Origin: Allacma fusca
Taxonomy: Eukaryota; Arthropoda; Collembola; Symphypleona; Sminthuridae
Assembly: GCA_947179485.1 (NCBI GenBank)
Contig: OX359249.1
Location: 43,820,250-43,884,249 of the forward strand
Length of the DNA: 64,000 nt
Direction: 5' to 3'
Part shown: positions 54,901 through 64,000 of the stretch, piece by piece
Layout of the letters: each line of letters starts with the position of its first letter
Position numbering within the stretch: the first letter of the stretch is position 1
Notes under the pieces: model-generated
Seen by the model: the letters and a program-made list of their open reading frames with translations, nothing else
Told to the model about the DNA's origin: nothing
Database searches by the model: none
Translations under genes and position numbers: made by a program

Positions 54901-57900
54901 TAAGGTGATAAATCCACTGGGGTTCAGTATTTTATAGCCAAGAAACAAGGGAAACAAACACCTACATATGTACATGCACATATAATGAAATACACACATT
55001 TTCCCGAGTTCTCACATGTCGACATGTCCATTTGTAAAAAAAATACTACTAATTGGAAGTAATACTTTAATGAGAATGTTAGTTTCAAAGTCAAAGTTCC
55101 TCCATAAAATTAGTAGTAGTAGTAGCAGTAGTGTGCTGGCTGTATTCTATTACTCTGAACAATGAAATAGTACCTCGTCATGTACTTACTTGTAGCCACT
55201 GCCTTTTCCGTCGTAGATGCTGACACGAGGAGCAGTGCTCAGGTAGTAATAAACAGTAAAGCTTCTACCATGCGCCTGCATAATGTCATTGTCGTATTTG
55301 AGGTTTGTATGTTTAAAATATCCTGAAGTCAATTTTTTATGCCGACCTGACTTCGGACATGCCCTATTCCCACTCATTTGGAAAAGTTTGTATTTAAGAA
55401 AAATTGATTTCCCCTTAATTAGGCGTAACAAGACGAAATGTCTAATTTGACGTAGCTAAAATTTTTTTAAATTTAGTGTCTTCAAGTCTCAATTCAAACT
55501 ACTGCTGCTACTACTACTACTAACAACTAATTGGAAGAAGTAATTAATTTTTGGTAGAAAGCTTTCCCCTAGCTTATGAAATCTGTGAAAACAACTAGAA
55601 GGGTAGTTTATTTACACCACACGTTGGTGTATTTGCTGTCCAAATCTTCCTCAATAGTTTTTATCGTTTTGGGTATAATTATGGTGACATTTCTCCTTAG
55701 GTACAAAATGCCTAGATTGCCCGGTCATTATGAGTAGGCAAAATGCCCAAAATGCCTCCCCATTCGATAAACCTCGGAGATTACCATACTACAACACCTC
55801 TAACTGATTGTGAGAATTTTTTTATAGATTGTAAGCAACAAGAACTGATTCTATTAGCCATGATACATGCTACATACATACTCCATCCAATCTGCATGGG
55901 ATAAAGTTTACCTTGCCCCCTCCTTTATATTTCCATACTTATTTAACGTTCAAGGCGTGTACGCATGCAATGGTACGGCACGTACACGGACATTCTCCAC
56001 ACGACTTTGACAAAGGTGCCAACACTGCTGGTTTAAAACTTTTTCAGTTCATGATGATGTCGTCATTACCTTCACAGGAAAAACAATGTCTAGGTATCTA
56101 ACGTTTGTTTTGATGTAGGAAATTTACGGTCTGGATCTGACAGGCGGGTGCCACAAATATAAATAAAATCCAGATAGTTATTATCATAAACGAATAAAAG
56201 TAAGCCCGATAAAATAGGCAGACATAATTTATCGTACAGATATTTGTTATTTACTACTTCTACTCCTAAATCCTACAATAAATCAATCATATGAAATCCA
56301 TCCGTAACCTTCGATCACTTAACACGGAACATTAAGCAACCAGAATGCTAATAAACCATTACTATTTGCCAATCCGATAAGCTCCTCCCTCCAACCAACA
56401 TCTATTACTTTGTATGCACACGCATACAACTCAAGTATTTAATCCAGTCTTTAATCAAGTGTGGTGTTAACTGTTCAGCAACGTATTTAGATTGCACCAT
56501 TACTTATGCAAAGTGGGATAAAATTAGATAATTTTCTAATTCAGGGACTCTGCTTTAACGACCATCATTTCAGAGTTTTAGAGGTATATATAAATATATA
56601 TATAAATGTAGAGACAACAAAGGTACTAGTGAATCCCCCGACCGATTACATTACAAGATAAACATGCGTGCATCTACCGCCACAATCACTATTTTATGAG
56701 AAACGCGAGGAGTTTACAAAATGTACTCACTCATTTGTCATGTGATACCATTAGACATCTCATTTAATATCATTTTTCCAACATTTGCGACACTCTACAT
56801 GTTCATATTATGTTAAGGTGGCTGCCACGTTGTAAGAGTTGAAATGTCCGGTCCTACACCACAAAATTAATACATGCTAATGCAGAGCCTATTTCGCCTT
56901 GTAGTAAACTCCTTCTTATCTCCAAGCTGTGTGCAGTACTTAGACTACACACTAATGTTGACGATTACATTTGAAGTGTGTTGTTGAATGAGCATGCACA
57001 GTACTACTTCAATACTAAAACAACTCTCAATCTCATAAACTTATCAAGTTCATTCAACGTATAGATGCTTACGCAAATGAAAGTCCCTAAACGACCTAAC
57101 AATTAAAAAAGAAGAAATCTCAAATGAAAACTCATTGAGCCCTGTAAGTAATACTGTAATTGAACGAAAGTGAGATACAGAGACATAAAATTACAGATGA
57201 AATAAAGTCATTCAAATACATATAATATAGGAATTGAATTTATTCCCTGACTTCCACAACTGAACATTCCACAACTGAAGCAAGTCAATCAACACATGTT
57301 TCTTCTTTGTTACTATTTGAGGTAAGTTTTTGTCTCCTGAACTATTCCATGATGGTATTAACCCTGGATACTATTCACATGAATATTTGTTCAATTGTTT
57401 ACCATTTGTAAAATGTATACAGTGAGCGTATAATTCTCAAAGCTCATCAAAGGTAGTAATAAAATAATAATATCCCTTTGTTTCTCGACTACTACGAAAT
57501 GATTGCACGCAAAGGTGTACTTTCTGTCAACGGTGTCATTAATAGCGCTCCTACGAAAATTGTTACAGTACAAACAAAGAGTTTCGTGGACAAGACTGGT
57601 CACCCAACGTGTGCTTTCCTTTTACTCTGTTGCTTACAGTATGTGTGCTTGTGTACGCTTACATACATAGGTACACACGTACTACTTACTACACACCCGT
57701 TTAGAGGTGTAGTTAGAATTGTATAGTTACCTTCACCTCCTGCTTCCTGGATCAATCCACTGGTCGTACAAATGTGAACTATACTTCTTCGAAGTTCATC
57801 GTACACATGTGATATCCACATCTTATCATCTTATACGATTAAACTAGCATTATCTCGAAATTCAGAATGCCTTGTTCTTCCGGTCTTTCATGTAATTAAT

Positions 57901-60900
57901 TCCGGTGTAAGTTCAACCATGCGTGCATTCCCGTAAGAATTTGACCAGATACAATATTGCTGATACAAGGAATAATGTAGTTTTTGGAGGGAAATAGAAG
58001 AAAGGCCAGGTGCATTTTCCCCCCCGAACAGACAACCATTCATGTCTTCATTCAAAAGCACACCTTGACATTGGGAATGTAGTTGAAAGTTTTTGAAAGC
58101 ACACCTTTTCCTATATCTATTGCACACACCGTGAACTCCGACTGCTCAGCAGCTTACAATTATTAGTTTCAATATGAAACCCTTCCACAAGCCTTCGAAT
58201 GAGTACATTTTGGGAATAAAAGACCAGGTAGTTTTTCCTTTGAACAATAAAAACAGGAGGGGGAAAATATGTTCCCACCACACAACCCATGAATGGGTCT
58301 TCATGAAATGCTCAATAGTTTATAGCTACAGATGGACCATACACATGCATAGCACGCGCTCACAGTTTCTCATCTTGAACAGTAATATTTCAAACATATA
58401 TGTTACTTACAAGGATTATCTCAATTCCTTTTGCTCTGCAGTAACTAGTAGTAGTATTCATTCTGTCGAACCGTACAAAGAGCAAGTCCACAATGTACAC
58501 GCATAAAAAATTACGAATGGATATATTCTACTACTACGATATTTTCAACTTCTCCGTGGGATGGCCTATCCCATCAAAAATGGTCCTTTAGCTGGTTAAC
58601 AAGGATAAGGGCAAATTTACAAATAAATGTTGTTCGTGGATTACACTTAGGTATAGACATACATATGTGCCAAAACCGGAACACACCGGGTACTTAATGA
58701 GCCATAAGAACAAAATTGTTGGATCTGCACCATGCACCACCTTTAATATTAGTCCGTTTCTTACACTAAATTCAGTTCAGATATAGTCCTTGCAGGTTTA
58801 TTTCTGATCTGCTTTTACTTTTGTTTGCCTTTGTCAATGCAGCAGAATCTGTTCAGAGAATCTCTAACCGTATTTAGAAAGAAGTACCAGTACCAGCTAC
58901 CAGCATGCCAGCATATGTCATTGTATATAGGTATAGGTATATATATAATTATATATATATGGTACACTACAGAAACTATAATAACAATTGACAAGAATTT
59001 TCTTTGATATATCATATATAGATAATGCACAGTGAGGTAGAGTTTACTATGGAAGATTGATTTCATATTCAACATCCACTTCAAGAAAAGCATTTGCCCT
59101 GAGAAATACATGCATAATTACATATGTACATAAACAGTAAGGGAGGAGGGGACTAAGTTGGTTACATTATATAAGTATACACTTACAAACCAACTTACAG
59201 TCAAGGAAATCAGGCACTGCTAGAGTTGCCAGTTGCCTACAAAGCCCTTGTTTCTATGTGGGACGAAACAACCGTACATATAGGCACAGATCATGTTTAT
59301 TTAGTAGCTGGTACTATCCAGTGAATATAAACAGCGGATTTCTACTTACTGTAAGGAAAAATTATTAATACATTCAAGTTAAAAATCACAATTAACTGCA
59401 AAGTTAATATGATATTTCCTATTTCCGCAGCGTAATCGCTTCATACGTTATCTCTAGCGTGTATTTATGCATATTCAGCTCATGAGTATCTATGTGGGAT
59501 ACATCAAAAAAACAAGTAAGTACTGACACTGACTTGCTTTAATTTTGCCATTCTAACGTTGCCGTAGAAGGTAGTAATATAATACAACGGAAGCATATTG
59601 ATAACTATTTACCACACTACTTTACCTAAGCGCGAGATTATCTCGTGCAAATCACAAAGCACTGTTCACTGTTCCTTATTCCCATCCTTCTCCTACTACC
59701 CCTCAAAATACCGATAAACTATGGTATCCAATCCACCTACTTAAAGTACATGCCCTGAAACACTCTCCTCACCCCCTCCTACCCAACTTCCCATTGCACT
59801 AAACTTAATTGAGTAATATAATTTTATAATAAAATTTAATATCAAACAATAACAGCATTTAATGTTAATTTTACGTAAGAGTAGTAGAGTAGTTGAATAA
59901 TAAAATACAGTTAATAAGAAGAGGAAAAGAACTGACCAGATTTTGGTCACAATTTGTGAAAAATTGTGTGCAATATTTCCATTCATGGTACTTCTTTGAG
60001 AAAACTCTACATATTAGAATTATTGTAGACATACTTATACAATGCAAGAGTATAATGAAAGAAATTTTTAAGTGAGTTTAATTGCTGACTGAGTTGCTTG
60101 CATATGTGTGAAGAGAAACCCGACTGGCCATTTTAAATAAATAAAGTAGAAAATATGTATTAAGCCAACAACAAATACCTACAAATGTAAAACCTAAGAA
60201 GACTGCGCCGCAATAACCTCGAAGGTCTGAATACAAATGTGTACATAAACAAAGCACAGAGGGGGTCATTAACAATAAGTATGTAAAGCGAAATTACAGT
60301 GGGTATTAAGTATTATTATCATGGATTTTCAAGCTCTCCAAATCAAGTATATATTGGTGGGATCAATTTTAATTCCAATATATAGTAAAAGTACACTATG
60401 AGACATAAATGTCGGCACAGGTTATGCAAACAACTCTGCAAACTGATATCCACTGACGCCGAAGCCGTAGTCTCGATTCGCAGTTTATTTCCTGTCAGAC
60501 AAGCGAGCAAGTACACATACACTAGATGGTCTTTCGTAATAATTACTACTACAATTACACGTGGTGGTTCAACTATCTCACAGTACGTTTGTTCGCTCCG
60601 TACACGGCATAGGATTACCCTAGAAGCTCCATACAAAATAGAATTTCAATTGCTGACTACAATAACTTTATACTACAAGGTGTCCAGGTACCAGGCTGAA
60701 TTGAACGATTATGCCATAATAAAAGGGATGCGAAACACCCGTTGGAATATGAAACTTCTATGTTTACATTGTTTACACAAGATTAACACGTCTGAAATTC
60801 TACAATATATACAGTTCTTGTAAAGGCAAGAAACCAGTACGCATGAAACCTCCAACTACCCTTCACATAATTTGGCCCTTGACCGATAAGTCATCAAGTG

Positions 60901-62786
60901 TTTGTCCATTTCTGACAGGTACAATATGCATTCCCGTAAGTGGAAGTTCGATAATAAATACAACTCTGATTCTAAAGGCGTCGTAAATTATTCTCTCCCC
61001 AGAACACTTTTAAAAGTAATGCTCCCAATAGTTTCGTAATATCCTGCATGCGAGTTCTAGCAACCGCATAATTAACCACATATCATAACAAACCAGTCCA
61101 ATCCGCAGGTTCCACAATGAATTATTTTCCAGTTAAACTGGAATTTATATAAAATATTTGATGTTTAACACCAGACCATTACATAAATAATAGGACCAAG
61201 ACTACTATCCTCTCACCAGGTCTGCTACAAATGGATATGCATGTTATATCATACCTTAACTTTGTATAAATACAGCCGTCGGGTTCAGGCAATATTTTGG
61301 TAAGAATGTGAATTTTAATTGGGGCAAGCTAAATATGAGTGATTCAGTAAACTTCCTGCTTATTTCAAACTTTCTGACAATCTAAAAACATTCAAATGAA
61401 ATTCCTCCAGCGAGTTAAGACCCCTGTGATTCGCTCGTGGAATTGTTTTTCATGCATTCTTTGCATAAGTAACTACTCCAACTATATAATATTATTATAA
61501 CGTGCCAACAGAAGTTTGATGCTTTCTTGGTTGCATCGGAAAATGCTAATATTGTGACCGCCACTGTAAATATTACACTGAAATGAAATATGTACCGGCA
61601 CTAAAATTAAAGCTCAAAAGTACCAGCATACACTACCCCTAGTACAGATCCAAATAGCACAAATAATCTACGTCTTTAAGAACTTTGTAAGTACTTAGAA
61701 TCCAAAAAGTATACCATTGCTCTGGGAGATTCCTGAAAGTTCAAACATTCACAAACCATGAGTCCTTTAATATTTTCATTGCTTACCTTTGTTTAAAGTT
61801 GAAAAACTTTGGGTGAAACGAAATAATTGCATTCCCAGGAGATTGCTGGCTCTCCGCTGCTATGGCCGCTGCAGCTCCTTCACTATCATCTTCTACTAAT
61901 CTGCAATGCAAAGTTCACCCTACACTTGAAACACATGTTCTGTACATGGAATATACTTAGTCTAAAGTAAAAGTTTTAGCTTGCATAGATGATTATTGGA
62001 TAAGCAAAATGCAAGTAGATGCATTACATTTTAATGTTTACATATTCAAAGGCACAAACTTACTTGACCGCATACGTATATAAAAAAACATACAGAAGAA
62101 AACGAAACAAGTATTGTTGATTGTTTTTATAAACTTTAAAAATAACGCTCTAGTATCATACTGATCTTTCCATCAACATCCACCACAGTAGCAATATTTA
62201 CAGACCCCAACCATTTAATGAAAAAGATTAACAAAGCAATTACTTGACAGGCTCTCCAGGGAATTGATGTCCCATGATAAGCCGGATTTCACCTTCTTCA
62301 TATGTTAATTCTATAACAATTCACAAAAGAAACGACCCATCAGCCTAATCATATTCCCGCATAAACATCCACATTAATGATCATTTCATAACAACACTCC
62401 CGATCCTGTTCCGTTCTGTCCACTGTGGAGCCATTAAAATTACATGACCCAAACCCCGTCCCCGTTCCGAACGGTACAAGTCATTATCCTAATTTTTCCC
62501 AATTCCTTCTTCCAAAGACCACGAACTGAGGCTCAGAACGACCCCCATATGTACACACATGTATACCATAACTCACTTTGGAAGGTCAGTTCCGAGAAGT
62601 ACACCACAGGGAACAGAAACAGACCACGGTCTTGTAAGTTATTTAAAAACAATCCTCATAATTTACAACGTGTCAATAACACAGGAAAAAGGAAACATCC
62701 CAAAATTTACCTCTTGTCGAGTGATCCAATGCTAGACAACCGATTTGAAGGAAAAGAATCACCAAATATCGTTTGAGAAAAGACAT
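34088..62786 (-). CDS. TMEM131: TMEM131 ortholog, full coding region, 23 exons
   Basis: Type I membrane protein of the early secretory pathway. In animals TMEM131 recruits procollagen through its lumenal PapD-like domain and binds TRAPPC8 of TRAPP III through its tail (family knowledge). CDS exons read on the minus strand, 5' to 3': 62711-62786, 62244-62310, 61787-61900, 43945-44068, 43708-43821, 43282-43571, 42971-43160, 41880-41991, 41262-41436, 40929-41178, 40058-40273, 39737-39925, 39428-39656, 39232-39342, 38854-39129, 38554-38764, 37743-37876, 37330-37643, 37020-37245, 35962-36915, 34794-35837, 34312-34721, 34088-34192. The joined length is 5,931 nt (1,976 aa plus stop), every junction keeps frame, and all introns are GT-AG. 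Family-typical strings include PVGMP, HFHSSFF, PGGNTTFEVVF, VEMLSSGTDFHL, RNNLTAVEAL, CEGYGF and FTPDFT. Human TMEM131 is of similar length (about 1,880 aa). No broken exon was seen. The symbol rests on remembered family sequence, not on a search. Confidence 0.96.
37020..37245 (-). CDS. TMEM131: TMEM131 exon 19: single transmembrane span
   Basis: This exon encodes about residues 1065-1139. After QFNYSLVAMVPSGM and the motif RPTWEPVLKY comes a hydrophobic run rich in Ala, Ile, Val and Gly, about residues 1094-1115, then AYFEAG and a cytosolic juxtamembrane stretch. The Trp-Glu pair just before the span and a Tyr/Phe-Glu just after it match the position and style of the family's only membrane span. 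The order signal peptide, lumenal domains, span, tail gives type I topology. Exon ends: acceptor TTGCAG before CAATTT, donor CAAG followed by GTAAAT. Confidence 0.93.
37330..43571 (-). CDS. TMEM131: TMEM131 exons 6-18: lumenal beta-sandwich repeats
   Basis: Thirteen exons encode about residues 166-1064, the rest of the ER-lumenal part. They show repeating LDFG, VDFG and LGS...FNHTL type segments typical of tandem ASH/PapD-like domains and many N-x-S/T sequons. Cys-rich stretches include FCGSNCYSGF (exon 13) and DACEGYGFRILNC (exon 18), which probably form disulphides. The membrane-proximal block (exons 17-18) carries the most family-like sequence: RNNLTAVEALWLKG, PGSSLLLQITEKLLQGC and FTPDFTMARIVRSLRL. 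Introns here run from about 90 to 980 nt. The exon 13 donor is GTCAGT, a weaker site than the GTAAGT or GTGAGT used elsewhere; it is supported by phase and by continuity of the protein. Confidence 0.93.
43708..61900 (-). CDS. TMEM131: TMEM131 exons 3-5: N-terminal PapD-like domain
   Basis: Exons 61787-61900, 43945-44068 and 43708-43821 encode about residues 49-165. Order: an Ala/Glu-rich linker, then FHPKFFNFKQ joined across the giant intron to SPVGMPRLGVVRVENR, HFHSSFFADK, PGGNTTFEVVF and VESNLYIHTSKGLFKYH. This is the TMEM131-like N-terminal domain, a PapD/ASH-type beta sandwich that in characterised animals contacts collagen chains (family knowledge). The sequence from exon 3 to exon 4 continues with no gap relative to the family pattern, so no further exon has to be sought inside the 17.7-kb intron. 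Confidence 0.93.
46484..46529 (+). repeat. (AGT)n trinucleotide repeat
   Basis: About fifteen AGT units with two imperfect interruptions (ACC and AAC), inside TMEM131 intron 3. It encodes Ser runs in the overlapping plus-strand ORF, which is otherwise unconvincing. Confidence 0.9.
46831..46852. repeat. (AT)n microsatellite
   Basis: Eleven AT units inside TMEM131 intron 3. Confidence 0.93.
48263..48285. repeat. 23-bp palindrome in TMEM131 intron 3
   Basis: Two 11-bp arms (ATATATTGCAA and its complement) around a central A. Confidence 0.85.
52291..52331 (+). repeat. (ATT)n trinucleotide repeat
   Basis: ATT units with a short GCATTAGC interruption, inside TMEM131 intron 3. Confidence 0.9.
62711..62786 (-). 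CDS. TMEM131: TMEM131 exon 1: start codon and signal peptide
   Basis: The ATG at 62786 opens MSFLKRYLVILFLQIGCLAL, a short basic N-region followed by a hydrophobic core and a small-residue cleavage region. This is a classic secretory signal peptide, and the -3 base is A. The exon ends phase 1 in front of a GTAAAT donor. An in-frame ATG also lies upstream at 62885 with G at -3 and G at +4. It would add 33 mostly polar residues before the hydrophobic core. I prefer 62786 because it gives a normal signal peptide. Exon 2 (62244-62310) follows after a 400-nt intron and encodes an acidic linker ending near GHQFPGEPV. Confidence 0.85.
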
Positions 62787-64000
62787 TTTGGCTCCGGTAG
62801 ACCGTGGGCATGAGCTAGTAAGATTTGATCGATTACGAAAATAATAATTTTCCTGTCCCTCATTGCACGATGGTGACCTTCCCATCGCAAAAATTCATTC
62901 GCTACATAAAACGACTTTTCCACTCGTAGCAATAAAATACCAAACTGTAATTTATCCAGTTGAGAGGAAAAACACGGGATAACAACACTTCACCTTCTTT
63001 TTCTTTTTTAAATCGATAATTTATAAATCACTTTCCCACTTTACTTATGCACACACCAATGTAACTATTATTAAACACAAAAACCAACTTCTCACCGTTT
63101 TGAATTTCACGCTTTTGATATTCTCCAAATCCTTATTAGTTAGTATGGGTATTCTATACAAATAATAATAAAAACAAAACTTTTCTGTTTCTCTATCTCT
63201 CTCTCTCTCTCTCTCGTCACACAGTAGAAGAATGTGTACTTATTGGAAATTTCCGAAGCATACTACTTATATTTATGATTGTGTACTCAGTATATACAGT
63301 ACACACCATAATATTGTCTGTACTTATATCCTGACAAAGTCTCACGTACCTTTGAGTTTTTCTTGAGTCTCCTCGCTCGCACTCGCACAGCTGGATTTAA
63401 TACAAGCAGAGAAGATACTTCATAGAAACTTGAACGTAGTAAACGTGCAGTCCTCACAAGGTGTCATCACACTGCTCTCTATCGGACTTGGGACGAACCT
63501 CACTCCTAGGCATAGTACTAATGCTTCAGTAGCAGGTCCTAATGCTAATAATTCCTATACACACGCATTCGTTCGAGTCTGGCTGTGGCTCGGTCTGGGT
63601 CTGGAAATTTTCCTGAATGGTAGTTTCGAGTTTAGGTTTGAAGTTATATATAGGGAATGCTCTGCTATACCTTAAGGATGAAAACTTGCGCAGGTCAGCC
63701 CATTCGTAGGGATAGAAGCCAATGGGAAGGGCCAGGAAAGAATCGAAATACGTGCCATGTACACAGTGTGAGCCACTTTTAAACTCTCATCTAAATATTT
63801 TACAAAACTGGAGCATTCCTAGCTTCACTTCCAGCTCAGAACTAACATAAGAAATGACGCACTTTGGGATATTCCCGACTTTGTCAAGGCATTATTATGA
63901 GTGTTCATTTTGCCCCACACCCATGCATATGGCTTGAATTTTTTTACGCTTTTAGGAAAAATTATGATATTTTTAAAATTCTCTCAAAATTATTAGCTTA
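62787..64000 (-). promoter_or_regulatory. TMEM131: Upstream flank and presumed promoter region of TMEM131
   Basis: This region precedes the TMEM131 start codon and should hold its 5' UTR and promoter. A CT tract at 63195-63215 reads as GA repeats on the gene's strand about 410-430 nt upstream of the ATG. In arthropods GA repeats can bind GAGA factor, but the role here is inference. No clear TATA box or upstream coding exon was identified. The plus-strand ORF 63430-63675 (81 codons) has no recognisable features. Confidence 0.35.
63195..63215 (+). repeat. (TC)n microsatellite upstream of TMEM131
   Basis: Ten TC units, equal to GA repeats on the TMEM131 sense strand, about 0.4 kb before the start codon. 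Confidence 0.93.

Larger units (their letters stand above)
44069..61786 (-). other. Giant intron 3 of TMEM131 (17.7 kb)
   Basis: The intron has GT at 61785-61786 and AG at 44069-44070, phase 2. It makes up about 62% of the gene span. I found no convincing nested gene. The longest ORF, 60398-60823 on the plus strand (141 codons), has no recognisable motif. Contents seen: an AGT trinucleotide tract (46484-46529), an AT tract (46831-46852), an ATT tract (52291-52331), a short palindrome (48263-48285), AT-rich runs near 56583-56605 and 58932-58962, and otherwise non-repetitive AT-rich DNA. Long 5' introns often hold enhancers, but no specific element is identifiable by eye. Confidence 0.88.

Noticed and set aside
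60398-60823. 141-codon plus-strand ORF in TMEM131 intron 3
   Set aside because: No recognisable domain, a long overlapping antisense ORF, and a length close to chance for AT-rich DNA of this extent; not listed as a gene.
1-64000. tRNA, rRNA, snRNA and CRISPR arrays
   Set aside because: Scanning by eye for B-box-like GGTTCGA strings, snRNA cores and regularly spaced direct repeats gave no complete candidate on either strand; a covariance-model scan could not be run.

Overview
The window is AT-rich eukaryotic nuclear DNA with small introns inside large gene territories, many GA/CT/CA and trinucleotide microsatellites, and no operon-like packing. The one gene that can be named, an ortholog of the animal ER/Golgi membrane protein TMEM131, shows that the source is an animal. 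Intron style, base composition and abundant TACATA/TATGTA-type simple sequence would fit an arthropod, perhaps a crustacean such as a copepod. That placement is a guess, because nothing here is taxonomically decisive.

Layout. (1) 1-21,044: no coding region I can defend; it holds microsatellites, two short degenerate tandem repeats (14,233-14,321 and 18,371-18,463) and a striking 33-bp perfect palindrome (15,307-15,339). (2) 21,045-23,210, minus strand: an uninterrupted 721-codon ORF for a multi-pass membrane protein that I do not recognise. A good splice donor lies 24 codons before its stop, so its C-terminus is uncertain. (3) 23,211-34,087: no recognisable gene; it includes the presumed 3' UTR of the next gene. 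(4) 34,088-62,786, minus strand: the whole coding region of TMEM131, rebuilt here as 23 exons (5,931 nt, 1,976 residues plus stop). All reading phases close, and every intron has GT-AG ends. Three short 5' exons (signal peptide and start of the first PapD-like domain) are separated from the other 20 by a 17.7-kb intron (44,069-61,786). Downstream come the lumenal beta-sandwich domains, a single membrane span in exon 19, and a low-complexity cytosolic tail of about 860 residues in exons 20-23. (5) 62,787-64,000: upstream flank, with a CT microsatellite about 0.4 kb before the start codon.

TMEM131 proteins bring procollagen to the secretory pathway: the lumenal PapD-like region binds collagen and the cytosolic tail engages TRAPP III (TRAPPC8). 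The features most worth a second look are a 72-nt stop-free, frame-preserving intron inside the tail-coding exon, an alternative C-terminus if the last intron is retained, repeated Trp motifs along the tail, the unidentified intronless membrane protein, the perfect palindrome, and an inverted pair of long GA and CT tracts. I found no CRISPR array, tRNA, rRNA or intact transposon.
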